NCBI RefSeq assembly: GCF_018309085.1
Contig: NZ_CP070502.1
Location: 2,723,001 to 2,787,000, forward strand
DNA length: 64,000 nucleotides
Direction of reading: 5' to 3'
Source of the DNA: Sporosarcina sp. Marseille-Q4063
GTDB taxonomy: Bacteria; Bacillota; Bacilli; Bacillales_A; Planococcaceae
Below the pieces are notes generated by a model, which worked only from the letters and a program-made list of their open reading frames with translations, searched no databases and had not been told where the DNA came from. Positions 27,920 through 36,759 of the stretch are shown in pieces; within the stretch, counting starts at the first letter, position 1, and every line of letters begins with the position of its first letter. A program made the position numbers and the translations under genes.

Positions 27920-28477
27920 TTATGCATCGATAATTGGACTAACCAGAACGGGCTCGGCTTTTCGAATTGACCGTATTAGAATAAGCAGTACAATTTCCAT
28001 TATAAAGGTAGCGAATATGAGCACGCCACCAACTACGATCCAAAAACCTCCGGATACATTCATTGAAAATGATGCGTTAGCCAATAAAAGTAAATTTGAT
28101 ATCATATATATTATAAAGACTGTGTTTGTTCGGTTAATTAATGTAGTATGATCATAATCTTCCACTATGGTTTTCAGAACCAAGAACAGAAAATAAGCCA
28201 GGATTAATTTTAAAAAAAGGAGTACAGCCGTATAGATACTCCAGCCTAAAGAATTTACCTCATCAAGATTGGTAAAGGCAGTTGGAATGGAGACCAAAAT
28301 CATTCCAACAGCCAAAATTCCTACTTTTTGAGCGTTTGGATAATGTTCCCGAAGACCAAAACAGCCCAGTGCAATTAAAAAATAACCAATAGGATCTGAA
28401 AGGATATCAATTCCAATTTCAAAGCGAAGAAATACAAATAGGAATCCCCAAAACACCAAATTCAAGGAACTTCTCAT
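27920..28477 (-). CDS. Uncharacterised integral membrane protein
   Basis: A 185-residue protein with about five hydrophobic segments and a polar C-terminus. I do not recognise the family. It starts within the stop of the preceding gene (ATGA overlap), so the two are translationally coupled and likely act together. GGAGG lies just before ATG 28477. Confidence 0.65.
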   Translation of the reverse strand: MRSSLNLVFWGFLFVFLRFEIGIDILSDPIGYFLIALGCFGLREHYPNAQKVGILAVGMILVSIPTAFTNLDEVNSLGWSIYTAVLLFLKLILAYFLFLVLKTIVEDYDHTTLINRTNTVFIIYMISNLLLLANASFSMNVSGGFWIVVGGVLIFATFIMEIVLLILIRSIRKAEPVLVSPIIDA

Positions 28478-29400
28478 CGCGAACCTCCTTTTATTTTTTC
28501 CTGAATAATCCTATCAACATCCTTTTGTTTCAAATCAGGTATGTGATTATTAATAAAGCTATAGGATGTAAATGGTTTGCCACTTTCAGTCGACCCTGTA
28601 ATTAAGATTGAAGATTCCAAAAAACCGATAAAGTTAGGTGAAATCTGCGAATAAAGTTTGAAACCTTCATCTTTTTCCAGATCGAAAGGAAACTTAAAGT
28701 CTTTAATCTCAATGCCATGCAATCCATTCCAGCTACTATCCAAAAGGTCGGGTTGCTCTTGATTAGAAACAGTATTCATGGAATCCATTTTAAGAAAAAC
28801 ATGATCTTTTATAACCTCATCAAATTTGAATCTCATACTGTCAATTGTCAGGTTTTCTCCTGCAGAAAATGCCATTATGCTCAAGTTATCGCTATTAGAT
28901 CCACTCCATGGTTGGCTGAGCATATTTTCAAATTCATAGGGTTTACGAAGCACAACTTCGCCAATTGGTACAGTTATATCCCGTCCATCGTCGAAGAACA
29001 ATTTCATCTCGTGAATGATTAATTCATCGTTATCTTTTAATAATTCTTCTAAGTCGTATGAAACTAATTCAATCCGAATTTCACGCAATGAATAATGCGT
29101 GAATGTCTGTAAATCAGTCGCGACTTCATTCGCATAGAAGCCGAAGTCATTGAAGAAAAAGTCATCTTGAGCTACATAACCATCGATACCTTCGAAATTC
29201 ACATGGGAAAGATGGGAATTGTCATTGATATTTGTTAAATAGTAAAGCGTGAGATAACTTATTTCCTCTCCGACCGATAGTTCAATATAATGATCCAAAA
29301 ATATTGGTTCATCAAGACGTTTGGAATAGGCATAATACGAATTCAAAATCCAACTTAGGCCTATGAAAAACAGTGCAAGCCAAAAAATCCGACCTTTCAA
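28474..29400 (-). CDS. Uncharacterised membrane-anchored extracytoplasmic protein
   Basis: A 308-residue protein with one N-terminal membrane segment (WLALFFIGLSWILNSYYAY, residues 6-24) followed by a large acidic region of beta-rich character that should lie outside the cell. No known domain is recognised. The start is TTG 29400, placed by GAGGGGGGGAG; the frame open to 29427 contains the site itself. It is coupled to the membrane protein gene that follows. Confidence 0.65.
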   Translation of the reverse strand: MKGRIFWLALFFIGLSWILNSYYAYSKRLDEPIFLDHYIELSVGEEISYLTLYYLTNINDNSHLSHVNFEGIDGYVAQDDFFFNDFGFYANEVATDLQTFTHYSLREIRIELVSYDLEELLKDNDELIIHEMKLFFDDGRDITVPIGEVVLRKPYEFENMLSQPWSGSNSDNLSIMAFSAGENLTIDSMRFKFDEVIKDHVFLKMDSMNTVSNQEQPDLLDSSWNGLHGIEIKDFKFPFDLEKDEGFKLYSQISPNFIGFLESSILITGSTESGKPFTSYSFINNHIPDLKQKDVDRIIQEKIKGGSR

Positions 29401-29643
29401 ATCGCTCCCCCCCTCATGTGAAAACAATTGCTAAATTCAGTATACTATATGAAAAACACATCTCCCATACTTATTTTTTGTTAATTTATTCACAATCAAT
29501 GCGCTAGCTACTTGAGTAAACCAATAACCAAAAAAGATAACGCCGAATAATAACTTCTTAAGAAAGTCTTCATAATTTGAATGCCTGAAAGTTAAGATTT
29601 ACCGAGTAGAATTGGTATCATATAAGAAAGCGAGGTGCGGATG

Positions 29644-30336
29644 ATGGCTAGATTTACAGTACTTGTTGCGGATGACGACCAAGAGATTCGAGACGGCATT
29701 GAAATTTACTTGAAAAATGAAGGTTATGACGTATTGAAGGCAGCGGACGGCAAAGAGGCGCTTGAACTTCTAGGGTCAAATGAAGTACATCTACTTGTTC
29801 TCGATATTATGATGCCGAATATGGATGGCATAACGGCGACGTTCAAAATTCGAGAAGAAAACAACATCCCGATCATTATGTTGAGTGCTAAGGTAGAAGA
29901 CTCCGATAAAATTCATGGTTTGTCGGTCGGTGCCGATGATTACGTTACCAAACCTTTTCACCCGATGGAATTAATGGCGCGCGTCAAATCGCAATTACGC
30001 CGTTATGTTCAATTTGGGACATACGAAGGTTCACAAAAGAAGATTGTTATCGATGGGCTTGCACTTGATGAAGAGGCCAAAGAAATTACTGTTGATGGGG
30101 TAGGGGTAAAACTAACGCCAATCGAATTTAAAATAACCGAATTACTGATGAAAAACGCAGGACGTGTTTTCTCAATTAATGAAATTTACGAACGAGTTTG
30201 GAACGAACAGGCATACAATGCTGAAAATATCGTCGCAGTTCATATACGGAAAATCCGCGAAAAGATTGAAGCTGATCCAAAAAATCCGCGTTACGTAAAG
30301 GTGGTGTGGGGCATTGGCTACAAAATCGAGAAGTAA
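29644..30336 (+). CDS. OmpR-family response regulator
   Basis: A 230-residue regulator with a receiver domain (acidic pocket ADDD near residue 9, phospho-acceptor Asp in VLDIMMP near residue 53, conserved Lys in VTKPF) and a winged-helix DNA-binding domain. GAGGTG favours ATG 29644, six bases downstream, over ATG 29641. The kinase gene is 150 bases downstream with a small membrane ORF in between. Its target genes are not evident. Confidence 0.9.
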   Translation: MARFTVLVADDDQEIRDGIEIYLKNEGYDVLKAADGKEALELLGSNEVHLLVLDIMMPNMDGITATFKIREENNIPIIMLSAKVEDSDKIHGLSVGADDYVTKPFHPMELMARVKSQLRRYVQFGTYEGSQKKIVIDGLALDEEAKEITVDGVGVKLTPIEFKITELLMKNAGRVFSINEIYERVWNEQAYNAENIVAVHIRKIREKIEADPKNPRYVKVVWGIGYKIEK

Positions 30337-30490
30337 AAGCGCACTTTTTTGGTCAATTATTGCCCTGATCATAGCAACCGTTAGCATCGGTTATTGTTTT
30401 ACGCATTTTTTCGACCTGTATTACGGAGAAACATTCCGGTCCAACCGGATGATTGTCCAACTAACAAGAATGTTTAGCGGAGGCCTGTAA
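30314..30490 (+). CDS. 58-residue membrane ORF coupled between regulator and kinase
   Basis: This frame starts at TTG 30314, inside the end of the response regulator gene, with AAAGGTGG upstream, and stops at 30490, two bases before the kinase ATG. The product has a clear membrane helix (ALFWSIIALIIATVSIGYCF, residues 10-29) after a basic N-terminus, then a short polar tail. The kinase ribosome site GGAGG lies in its last codons, so translation of all three is probably coupled. It resembles the layout of the kinase N-terminus. It may be a sensor accessory protein; a chance frame is possible. Confidence 0.55.
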   Translation: MATKSRSKSALFWSIIALIIATVSIGYCFTHFFDLYYGETFRSNRMIVQLTRMFSGGL

Positions 30491-30492
30491 GA

Positions 30493-32721
30493 ATGAAAAA
30501 TAATAAAATGCAACTTTTTGTCTGGTCTATTCTCGCAGCCCTGCTATTAATAGCCATACCATCAGCATTGCAATTTTCGCCTACCTATATTGGAAAAAAC
30601 TATTTCGATACAGAAGACTTTCAAAGAGAAATGGACAATTTTTATGGCATGCTGGGTCCAGCGGTTTTGAATCCGCTCGATATTGAAGAGGCGAAAAAGA
30701 AAATTCCGGTTACAAATGATGAAATAGAAGAACATCGCAATTATTATGGCTCTCTTTCAGATCAACTGACCAATCTTCATGACCAGTATGAGGAACGAGT
30801 TAATGAAGCTAAGTCTTCGGGGAATAAACAACTCGAAGCCGCATTAATCAAAGAACGGGATATTAAGATCGCGGATGTTGAGATGAATTTTGAAAGTGAT
30901 GAGCATGTTGAAGCCAAAATTCGGGCTGAAAAAGAAATTGTTTTGGAGAAATATATAAATGAACTTAAGGGTACTGAACTGTCACTTTTTCCGATAGCCT
31001 ATCATCTAACAGACGTGGAAACCGGTGAAACGTTTTCATCTGGTAGTGTGACCGTGAAATCAGTATACAAAAAGGTGTTTAATGAAGAGGAAGGATTATT
31101 TAAAGCTAATTCTATCCCTCGTAATGACTACGATGAAGGGGAATATGTATCCAACTTTTTATATGAAGTAGCTGAATTAACGAATGGCAATATGTCTTTA
31201 TTTAAAAATCCAGTAAGGACATACGAAGGGGAAGTCATAATACCAGATACTGCATTAGCTTCTGGTTATTTAAAAAGCCAAGTAGCAGAATTTAATAAAA
31301 GAAAATATGCAACTTATGCAATGTGGCTATTGGGAATCCTATCAGCTGTCGCCTTATTCACCATCGTTAAGTTTAGAAAAGAGTGGGTAACAAATACAAG
31401 GCTCAATGCGCGTTATGATAAATTAAAAATAGACATGAAAGCCGCTTTGTTTTTCTTGTCTATCCTAATTACGACCGAAATTATTTACCGGAATGCACAA
31501 CCTAGCCATTACTTCCAAATCTATTCAGGAAATTTACTTGCGCATATTAGTTGGCTCATCATTCTGGCAATCGCGATTGCGGCCATATCGTTTCAACTTG
31601 TCGATTGTGTTGAACGTTGGAAGCATAAAGGCGTGCTGGAACAGGATATTGCAAACAGTTCCATTGTGAAGTTTTTCAGGGCAATACAGGAAATGTTCAT
31701 GAGCAAAACAATTGGTATTCAAACGTTTATTTTGCTTGTTGGATTTTTTCTTGCTGGAGCTGGATTCGCTGGAGTCTTCGGATTTCTTCTCGGCGGAATG
31801 TATGTTGGCCCTTTCTTATTAGTCTTTTACGCAATATGTGTCGTGTTCTTGGGATTACCAGCGCTCTATATTTTCATGAGACGCTCAGCATATCTGAATC
31901 GAATTATTATCGCGACAGAAAAGATGGCACAAGGGCGGTTACAAGATGAAATTAAGATAGAAGGAAAATCACCATTAGCGGATCACGCAAGGAACCTGAA
32001 TAACTTGCGCGAAGGCGTAAAAGTTTCGATGACGGAACAAGCGAAAAGTGAACGATTAAAGACCGAATTAATCACAAATGTGAGTCATGACTTGCGCACG
32101 CCGCTAACATCGATTATAACGTATACGGATTTATTGAAATCACCGGAATTAACAGAGGATGAGCGTCAAAAATACGTGGATATCCTTGATAAAAAATCAC
32201 AGCGATTGAAAACGTTAATCGAAGATTTATTTGAAGTATCAAAAATGGCCAGCGGAAACCTAGAGCTTCATAAACAGCGAGTCGATTTGACGCAGCTGCT
32301 TCAACAGGCATTGGCGGAACATGCAGATGATATTTCTACGAACGGTCTTGATTTCCGAGTGAACTTGCCGGAAACTGAGATTGTTGCGAATGTCGATGGC
32401 CAAAGATGGTGGCGTGTCCTCGATAATTTAATCGTCAACGCGATCAAATACTCGATGCCGGGCACTCGCGTTTACATTACGCTAAAACAAGCAGGCGACC
32501 AGGCGAAGTTTGAACTGAAAAACATATCTCAGTATGAATTAAATGAAAACGGAGACGAACTATTTGAACGCTTTAAACGAGCAGATACTTCACGTCATAC
32601 AGACGGTTCGGGTCTAGGTCTTGCCATCGCTCAATCCATTGTCGATATGCATGACGGAGAAATGAAGATTGAAGTGGACGGGGATTTATTTAAAGTAACG
32701 GTGTTAGTTCCAGTCATTTAA
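30493..32721 (+). CDS. Membrane sensor histidine kinase
   Basis: A 742-residue kinase. After an N-terminal membrane helix (about 9-27) there is a 240-residue extracytoplasmic region with coiled-coil parts, then about six more membrane helices between 270 and 470, an H-box (ITNVSHDLRTPLTS) and an ATPase domain with the N box VNAIKY and G box DGSGLGLAIAQS. CGGAGG precedes ATG 30493. Together with the regulator at 29644 it forms a two-component system; the signal is unknown, but the large outer domain suggests an envelope stimulus. Confidence 0.88.
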   Translation: MKNNKMQLFVWSILAALLLIAIPSALQFSPTYIGKNYFDTEDFQREMDNFYGMLGPAVLNPLDIEEAKKKIPVTNDEIEEHRNYYGSLSDQLTNLHDQYEERVNEAKSSGNKQLEAALIKERDIKIADVEMNFESDEHVEAKIRAEKEIVLEKYINELKGTELSLFPIAYHLTDVETGETFSSGSVTVKSVYKKVFNEEEGLFKANSIPRNDYDEGEYVSNFLYEVAELTNGNMSLFKNPVRTYEGEVIIPDTALASGYLKSQVAEFNKRKYATYAMWLLGILSAVALFTIVKFRKEWVTNTRLNARYDKLKIDMKAALFFLSILITTEIIYRNAQPSHYFQIYSGNLLAHISWLIILAIAIAAISFQLVDCVERWKHKGVLEQDIANSSIVKFFRAIQEMFMSKTIGIQTFILLVGFFLAGAGFAGVFGFLLGGMYVGPFLLVFYAICVVFLGLPALYIFMRRSAYLNRIIIATEKMAQGRLQDEIKIEGKSPLADHARNLNNLREGVKVSMTEQAKSERLKTELITNVSHDLRTPLTSIITYTDLLKSPELTEDERQKYVDILDKKSQRLKTLIEDLFEVSKMASGNLELHKQRVDLTQLLQQALAEHADDISTNGLDFRVNLPETEIVANVDGQRWWRVLDNLIVNAIKYSMPGTRVYITLKQAGDQAKFELKNISQYELNENGDELFERFKRADTSRHTDGSGLGLAIAQSIVDMHDGEMKIEVDGDLFKVTVLVPVI

Positions 32722-32737
32722 TATTAACGCGAATCAA

Positions 32738-32781
32738 AAACTGTACAACTTGCTAATTTAGCAATGTGGTACAGTTTTTTT
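32738..32781 (+). terminator. Terminator of the two-component unit
   Basis: AAACTGTAC pairs with GTACAGTTT around an inner TTGCTAA/TTAGCAA stem, followed by T7. Confidence 0.85.
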
Positions 32782-32893
32782 GTGTAGCTTTTTCATAGAT
32801 TGATAGGGAAATTAACAAATATATGTTTATTGTGGTGGATTAGTAGGAATAGAACAATATGGAAGAAACCAAAAATAGATGGGAGGAAATTAT

Positions 32894-34558
32894 ATGTCAG
32901 ACTTCACAGTTCAAGGATTTTTAAGTTGGTTGCCTGATTTATTAATAGGTTTACTGATTTTACTTGTTGGATTCATTATTGCGAAGGTTATCCAAGGAGT
33001 GGTTTACAAGCTGCTTCGTAAATTCCGCATGAATGAACGTCTTGGAACGACAGAATCGAAATGGAATATCGAGAAGATTATTAGTAAAGTTGTATTTTGG
33101 GGTATCATGCTTCTCGCATTGATTATGTTCCTTAATGTTATGAACATGAGCTTGATAGCAACACCATTCGTTTCAATTTATTCAGGATTTGCGGGTGCCA
33201 TTCTTGGTATTTTAAAAGCCGCAATCATTTTATTTATTGCTTGGATATTGGCGCTTGTCGTGAAAAAGTTCATCCTTATGGCGGGTAATAAGTTAAATCT
33301 TAATAAGTATTTTGTGAAAGCCGGTGTTTCTGCGGAGGAAGCAAATAAATCGAAATGGATTGAAAATGCAGCAAACATCGCATTTTACTTGATACTGCTT
33401 TTATTCATGCCAGCTGTTTTACATGCGCTGGGATTAAGCGGTGTGAGTGGTCCTTTTGAAGGATTACTACAAGGATTCTTAAACTTCATACCAAAACTGG
33501 TTGGAGCGGCTATTATTTTTGTAGTAGGGTTTATCGTCGCAAAGATTATCCGCGTTATTTTAACAAAATTCTTGGAATCAATTGGAACAGATCGTTTTGC
33601 AGACAAATTAAAAATATCTTCGTTTTTAAAAGGAACGAGCCTTTCGAAATTAGTTGGAACGATTGCGTTTATTCTCATCATGATTCCAGTTACGATTTCA
33701 TCGCTTGAAGCGCTTGACTTGCGCGGTATTTCAGAACCGGCAATTGCGATGTTGCATGACATTGTTGGTATGATACCGAAAATCATAATTGGAATAGTAC
33801 TTGTGTTAGTTGGCGTACTTCTTGCTAAATGGATTAAAGGTGTCGTTGTTTCACTGCTTGAAAATTTAGGTGTCAATTCATTGTTCGGCAAAATGGGCGT
33901 TCGTTCTGTAAAGCCTTCAATGCCGTCACTAGCAGAGATTATAGGAACAATTGTACAAATTGTCGTCATTTTGTTGTTCGTTGTTGAAGCATTACAAGTT
34001 GTAAACTTACACTTTATGGTGTCGTTAGCTACAGGTATTTTTGCATATTTGCCAATGGTTCTAGCAGCAGTTGTTATTCTAGCTGTCGGATTCTGGTTAG
34101 CGAATCTTGCTGAACGTTTTGTCGGAAGCGTGATGACGAAACCATCCGGGGCACCGCATGTTCTACGATATGTTGCAAAGTATGCAATTCTAGCATTTGC
34201 TTTCTTCATGGCACTTAGTCAGCTTGGAATTGCACCAGCAATCATCAATGCAGCGTTTATTCTCATACTCGGCGGAGTTGCGCTCGCATTTGGCCTTGCA
34301 TTTGGTCTAGGCGGCCGAGAGCATGCTTCTCGTTATCTATCGGAAATGGAAAGTAGTTTACAAGGTGCTGAAGTTTCAAAGACGAAGTGGGAACAAGAGA
34401 AAGCCGAAGTGAAAAATGAGGTTGAAGATGTTATAAACAATGCCGAAGTCGATCCGAACAAATCGACTCCAGGACAAGACACATCATATAATGAACCGAA
34501 ACCGGGCGAAAGATACCCGTATGAAGGGGAAGGAAATGACGATCCAATAGTACCATAA
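32894..34558 (+). CDS. Mechanosensitive-channel-like protein with repeated TM helices
   Basis: A 554-residue membrane protein built from at least five copies of a helix unit of the type LPxLLIGLLILLVGFIIAKV-loop-amphipathic segment (near residues 14, 105, 200, 298 and 395), the so-called conserved TM helix of the MscS superfamily. Near the end AFGLAFGLGGREHASRYL matches the pore-lining/vestibule start of MscS. The C-terminal 75 residues are charged, Pro-rich and probably disordered. It likely gates ions or osmolytes under membrane stress. GGGAGG precedes ATG 32894. Confidence 0.82.
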   Translation: MSDFTVQGFLSWLPDLLIGLLILLVGFIIAKVIQGVVYKLLRKFRMNERLGTTESKWNIEKIISKVVFWGIMLLALIMFLNVMNMSLIATPFVSIYSGFAGAILGILKAAIILFIAWILALVVKKFILMAGNKLNLNKYFVKAGVSAEEANKSKWIENAANIAFYLILLLFMPAVLHALGLSGVSGPFEGLLQGFLNFIPKLVGAAIIFVVGFIVAKIIRVILTKFLESIGTDRFADKLKISSFLKGTSLSKLVGTIAFILIMIPVTISSLEALDLRGISEPAIAMLHDIVGMIPKIIIGIVLVLVGVLLAKWIKGVVVSLLENLGVNSLFGKMGVRSVKPSMPSLAEIIGTIVQIVVILLFVVEALQVVNLHFMVSLATGIFAYLPMVLAAVVILAVGFWLANLAERFVGSVMTKPSGAPHVLRYVAKYAILAFAFFMALSQLGIAPAIINAAFILILGGVALAFGLAFGLGGREHASRYLSEMESSLQGAEVSKTKWEQEKAEVKNEVEDVINNAEVDPNKSTPGQDTSYNEPKPGERYPYEGEGNDDPIVP

Positions 34559-34570
34559 AGGTAATGAAAG

Positions 34571-34606
34571 AATTGGACTGCTAATTTATTAGTAGTCCAA
34601 TTTTTT
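34571..34606. terminator. Bidirectional terminator
   Basis: AATTGGACT with its complement plus an inner CTAAT/ATTAG stem and T6. It separates the convergent channel and protease genes. Confidence 0.8.
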
Positions 34607-35252
34607 AATAAAAGTAAAATATGTAAACCCCAACTAAAAGAACGCCGACATCCGCAAACATATGAATGATCCACGATGGTAAAATGGTTCCGCTTCTCTC
34701 ATTTACCATTTGGAAAATGAAACCGCCAACCCATAAACCGAGGACAGCGAGCAGTAGTATTGGTAGATTGAACCACGGTAAAAATATTGCGACATGATAG
34801 ACTGCAAAAAGTAGGGAAGGAATTATCAACCTGAAAAAATTATTTTTAAAGAAGCTTGGCAATAGTCCGCGAAAAAAGAACTCTTCTAATAGTGAATTCC
34901 CGATTAATATATAGAGAGCAACAAAAGGGAATACTGTAGCGGTTACACCTGCACGTTCAATTAAATCTAAAAGTAGCGAATCGATATCTATAGAAGGCAT
35001 GAGTAAAATAAATGCCGCGATAATTACGAACATGACGGCGAGACCAGAAAGTATTGCGATTCGTAAACTTGTCCTATCTGTCTTTTTTATTGACAGAAAA
35101 GTGAGTTTTGTTTTCCTGAACAGAATTAGTGGAATAACAAGAAAGAGGATAACTTTCGCCATCGTTTTCCAAATATATGAAACTTCTATTCCTTGTTCAA
35201 TCCAAAGTAAAAAAACGATACTAGCCAATGCTAATAAGAGTCCTTTTAACAT
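34605..35252 (-). CDS. CPBP-family intramembrane glutamic endopeptidase
   Basis: A 215-residue membrane protein with about six helices. The catalytic motif EEFFFRG (near residue 122) and the later histidines in AVYHVAIF and WIIHMFAD are those of the CPBP/Rce1 family of intramembrane proteases. The natural substrate is unknown. CGGAGGTG precedes ATG 35252. Confidence 0.88.
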   Translation of the reverse strand: MLKGLLLALASIVFLLWIEQGIEVSYIWKTMAKVILFLVIPLILFRKTKLTFLSIKKTDRTSLRIAILSGLAVMFVIIAAFILLMPSIDIDSLLLDLIERAGVTATVFPFVALYILIGNSLLEEFFFRGLLPSFFKNNFFRLIIPSLLFAVYHVAIFLPWFNLPILLLAVLGLWVGGFIFQMVNERSGTILPSWIIHMFADVGVLLVGVYIFYFY

Positions 35253-35398
35253 TACACACCTCCGAAGTCTTTGTTAATACTATATGTCGGCAGAAGAGCC
35301 GTGTAAAGAAGAAGTTTCTAAATAGTCTTTATACTCGGATTGGGGTATACTAATTATAGGGCTGAGTTAATATTCTTAGTAAAAGGAGACGATAAAAC

Positions 35399-35599
35399 AT
35401 GAAAAAACATGAAAATTATCCAAACAAAGCCGATTTTGAACCTAATGTTGATAAACACGGGAAAACAAATGCTGACCTGCCACTTTCCGATCCGGCAGAA
35501 TCGAATGAAACAGAAGTTTTTCGAGAAAACGAATATAAAGAAACAGAAAAAGATATACAAAAACCATCCGCTTATGGTGAACATAAAACAAGAAAATAG
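35399..35599 (+). CDS. Small hydrophilic hypothetical protein
   Basis: A 66-residue, highly charged protein rich in Glu, Asn, Lys and Pro with no hydrophobic segment; probably disordered. AAAAGGAG precedes ATG 35399 at a good distance. I do not recognise it. It is followed by the DinB-like gene after eight bases, likely in the same transcript. Confidence 0.6.
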   Translation: MKKHENYPNKADFEPNVDKHGKTNADLPLSDPAESNETEVFRENEYKETEKDIQKPSAYGEHKTRK

Positions 35600-35607
35600 A
35601 GATAGAA

Positions 35608-36084
35608 ATGAGGACGTTAACAATCGAAATCCTGAATCAGATGAATTTCACGCGTTTGTACACACTAGGTCGTCTTGAAAAAACGATTGACGCTGAGTGG
35701 GATACGCAACCGACTGGATTCAGTAATACAATACGTTGGAACGCCGGACATATTTATGTGACTTTGGAGTATTTTGTGCATCTGGTAGATAAAGAGTATG
35801 AAATCGTTAATGCCGAATGGATTCCGCTCTTTGTGAGAGGCTCTTCTCCTGCAATATGGGAAGGGGATATTCCTTCAAACGAGGAAATGGTAGTTGCATT
35901 GACAGAGCAAACTGCACGTCTAAAGGAAGTACTTTCGGGAAAAATCGAAGAACCTTTAGAAAATCCGATAGACTTTGGTAATCATACAATAAAGACAATC
36001 GGGGCGTTAATCTTATTTGCCATTTGGCATGAAGGTCTACACACAGGAATTATCGATGGTTTAAATCGTGCAACAGTAAACTAA
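35608..36084 (+). CDS. DinB-family protein
   Basis: A 158-residue four-helix protein of the DinB/YfiT superfamily. The three metal-binding histidines fit WNAGHIYV, and WHEGLHTG near the C-terminus. Members are thiol-dependent transferases or damage-inducible proteins of mostly unknown function. The ribosome site upstream of ATG 35608 is weak and lies in the end of the preceding gene. Confidence 0.8.
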   Translation: MRTLTIEILNQMNFTRLYTLGRLEKTIDAEWDTQPTGFSNTIRWNAGHIYVTLEYFVHLVDKEYEIVNAEWIPLFVRGSSPAIWEGDIPSNEEMVVALTEQTARLKEVLSGKIEEPLENPIDFGNHTIKTIGALILFAIWHEGLHTGIIDGLNRATVN

Positions 36085-36090
36085 AAGACT

Positions 36091-36134
36091 AAAAGTCAGC
36101 AGCCTAAATGTTTAGGTAGCTGACTTTTATTTTA
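36091..36134. terminator. Bidirectional terminator at DinB/liaR
   Basis: AAAAGTCAGC with its complement and an inner CCTAAA/TTTAGG stem; T-rich on the plus strand and A-rich on the other side. It overlaps the liaR stop. Confidence 0.8.
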
Positions 36135-36759
36135 CTAAATCATGTTTAAACGCATAGATAACAGCTTGCGTCCGGTCCTGCACTTCTAGTTTAGACAATA
36201 AATTACTCACATGCGTTTTTACTGTTTTAACAGCAATGAATAATTCATCCGCGATTTCTTGATTCGTTTTTCCTTTTGAAATATGCAGCAATACTTCGAG
36301 TTCCCGTTCGGTTAACTGCTCATGGGGCGATGATTGATTGCCAACTCGCATTCGCTTCATCATTTTTGTTGTGACTTCTGGCTCTAGTACTGTTTGGCCT
36401 TTTAGTGTTTCACGAATTGCCTCTGCAATCCGTTTTGCATTCGACGTTTTTAATATGTAGCTAATTGCGCCCGCTTCGAGTGCAGGATACACTTTATCAT
36501 CGTCCAAAAAGCTAGTAACAATCATTATCTTCGCTTCGGGCCATTGGTCAATGATCGCTTTAGTAGCCTCGGCCCCGTTCATCCCAGGCATGACCATGTC
36601 CATTAATATAATATCTGGTCGCAATTCAAGCGCTTTGTCGACCGCTTCAAGTCCATTAACAGCCTCCCCGACAACTTCCATATCAGGTTGAATTTTTAAG
36701 TATGCCGAAACACCGATACGAACCATTTCATGATCGTCTACCAATAAAATCTTAATCAA
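36127..36759 (-). CDS. liaR: LiaR-like response regulator
   Basis: A 210-residue NarL/LuxR-type regulator: receiver domain with acidic pocket VDDHE and phospho-acceptor Asp in ILMDMVMP, and a C-terminal LuxR helix-turn-helix ([22 protein letters not shown]). The start is TTG 36759 behind AAAGGAGAGG, overlapping the end of liaS by eight bases. With LiaS and LiaF it forms the three-component system that answers antibiotics acting on lipid II and other envelope damage; the expected target is the liaIH pair upstream. Confidence 0.93.
   Translation of the reverse strand: MIKILLVDDHEMVRIGVSAYLKIQPDMEVVGEAVNGLEAVDKALELRPDIILMDMVMPGMNGAEATKAIIDQWPEAKIMIVTSFLDDDKVYPALEAGAISYILKTSNAKRIAEAIRETLKGQTVLEPEVTTKMMKRMRVGNQSSPHEQLTERELEVLLHISKGKTNQEIADELFIAVKTVKTHVSNLLSKLEVQDRTQAVIYAFKHDLVK

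Noticed and set aside
33385..34209. Long 274-codon open frame on the minus strand opposite the channel gene
   Set aside because: It is the complement of a clear membrane-protein gene with repeats; its composition (many Thr, Ile, Asn, Pro) is that of an antisense shadow and no ribosome site is present.
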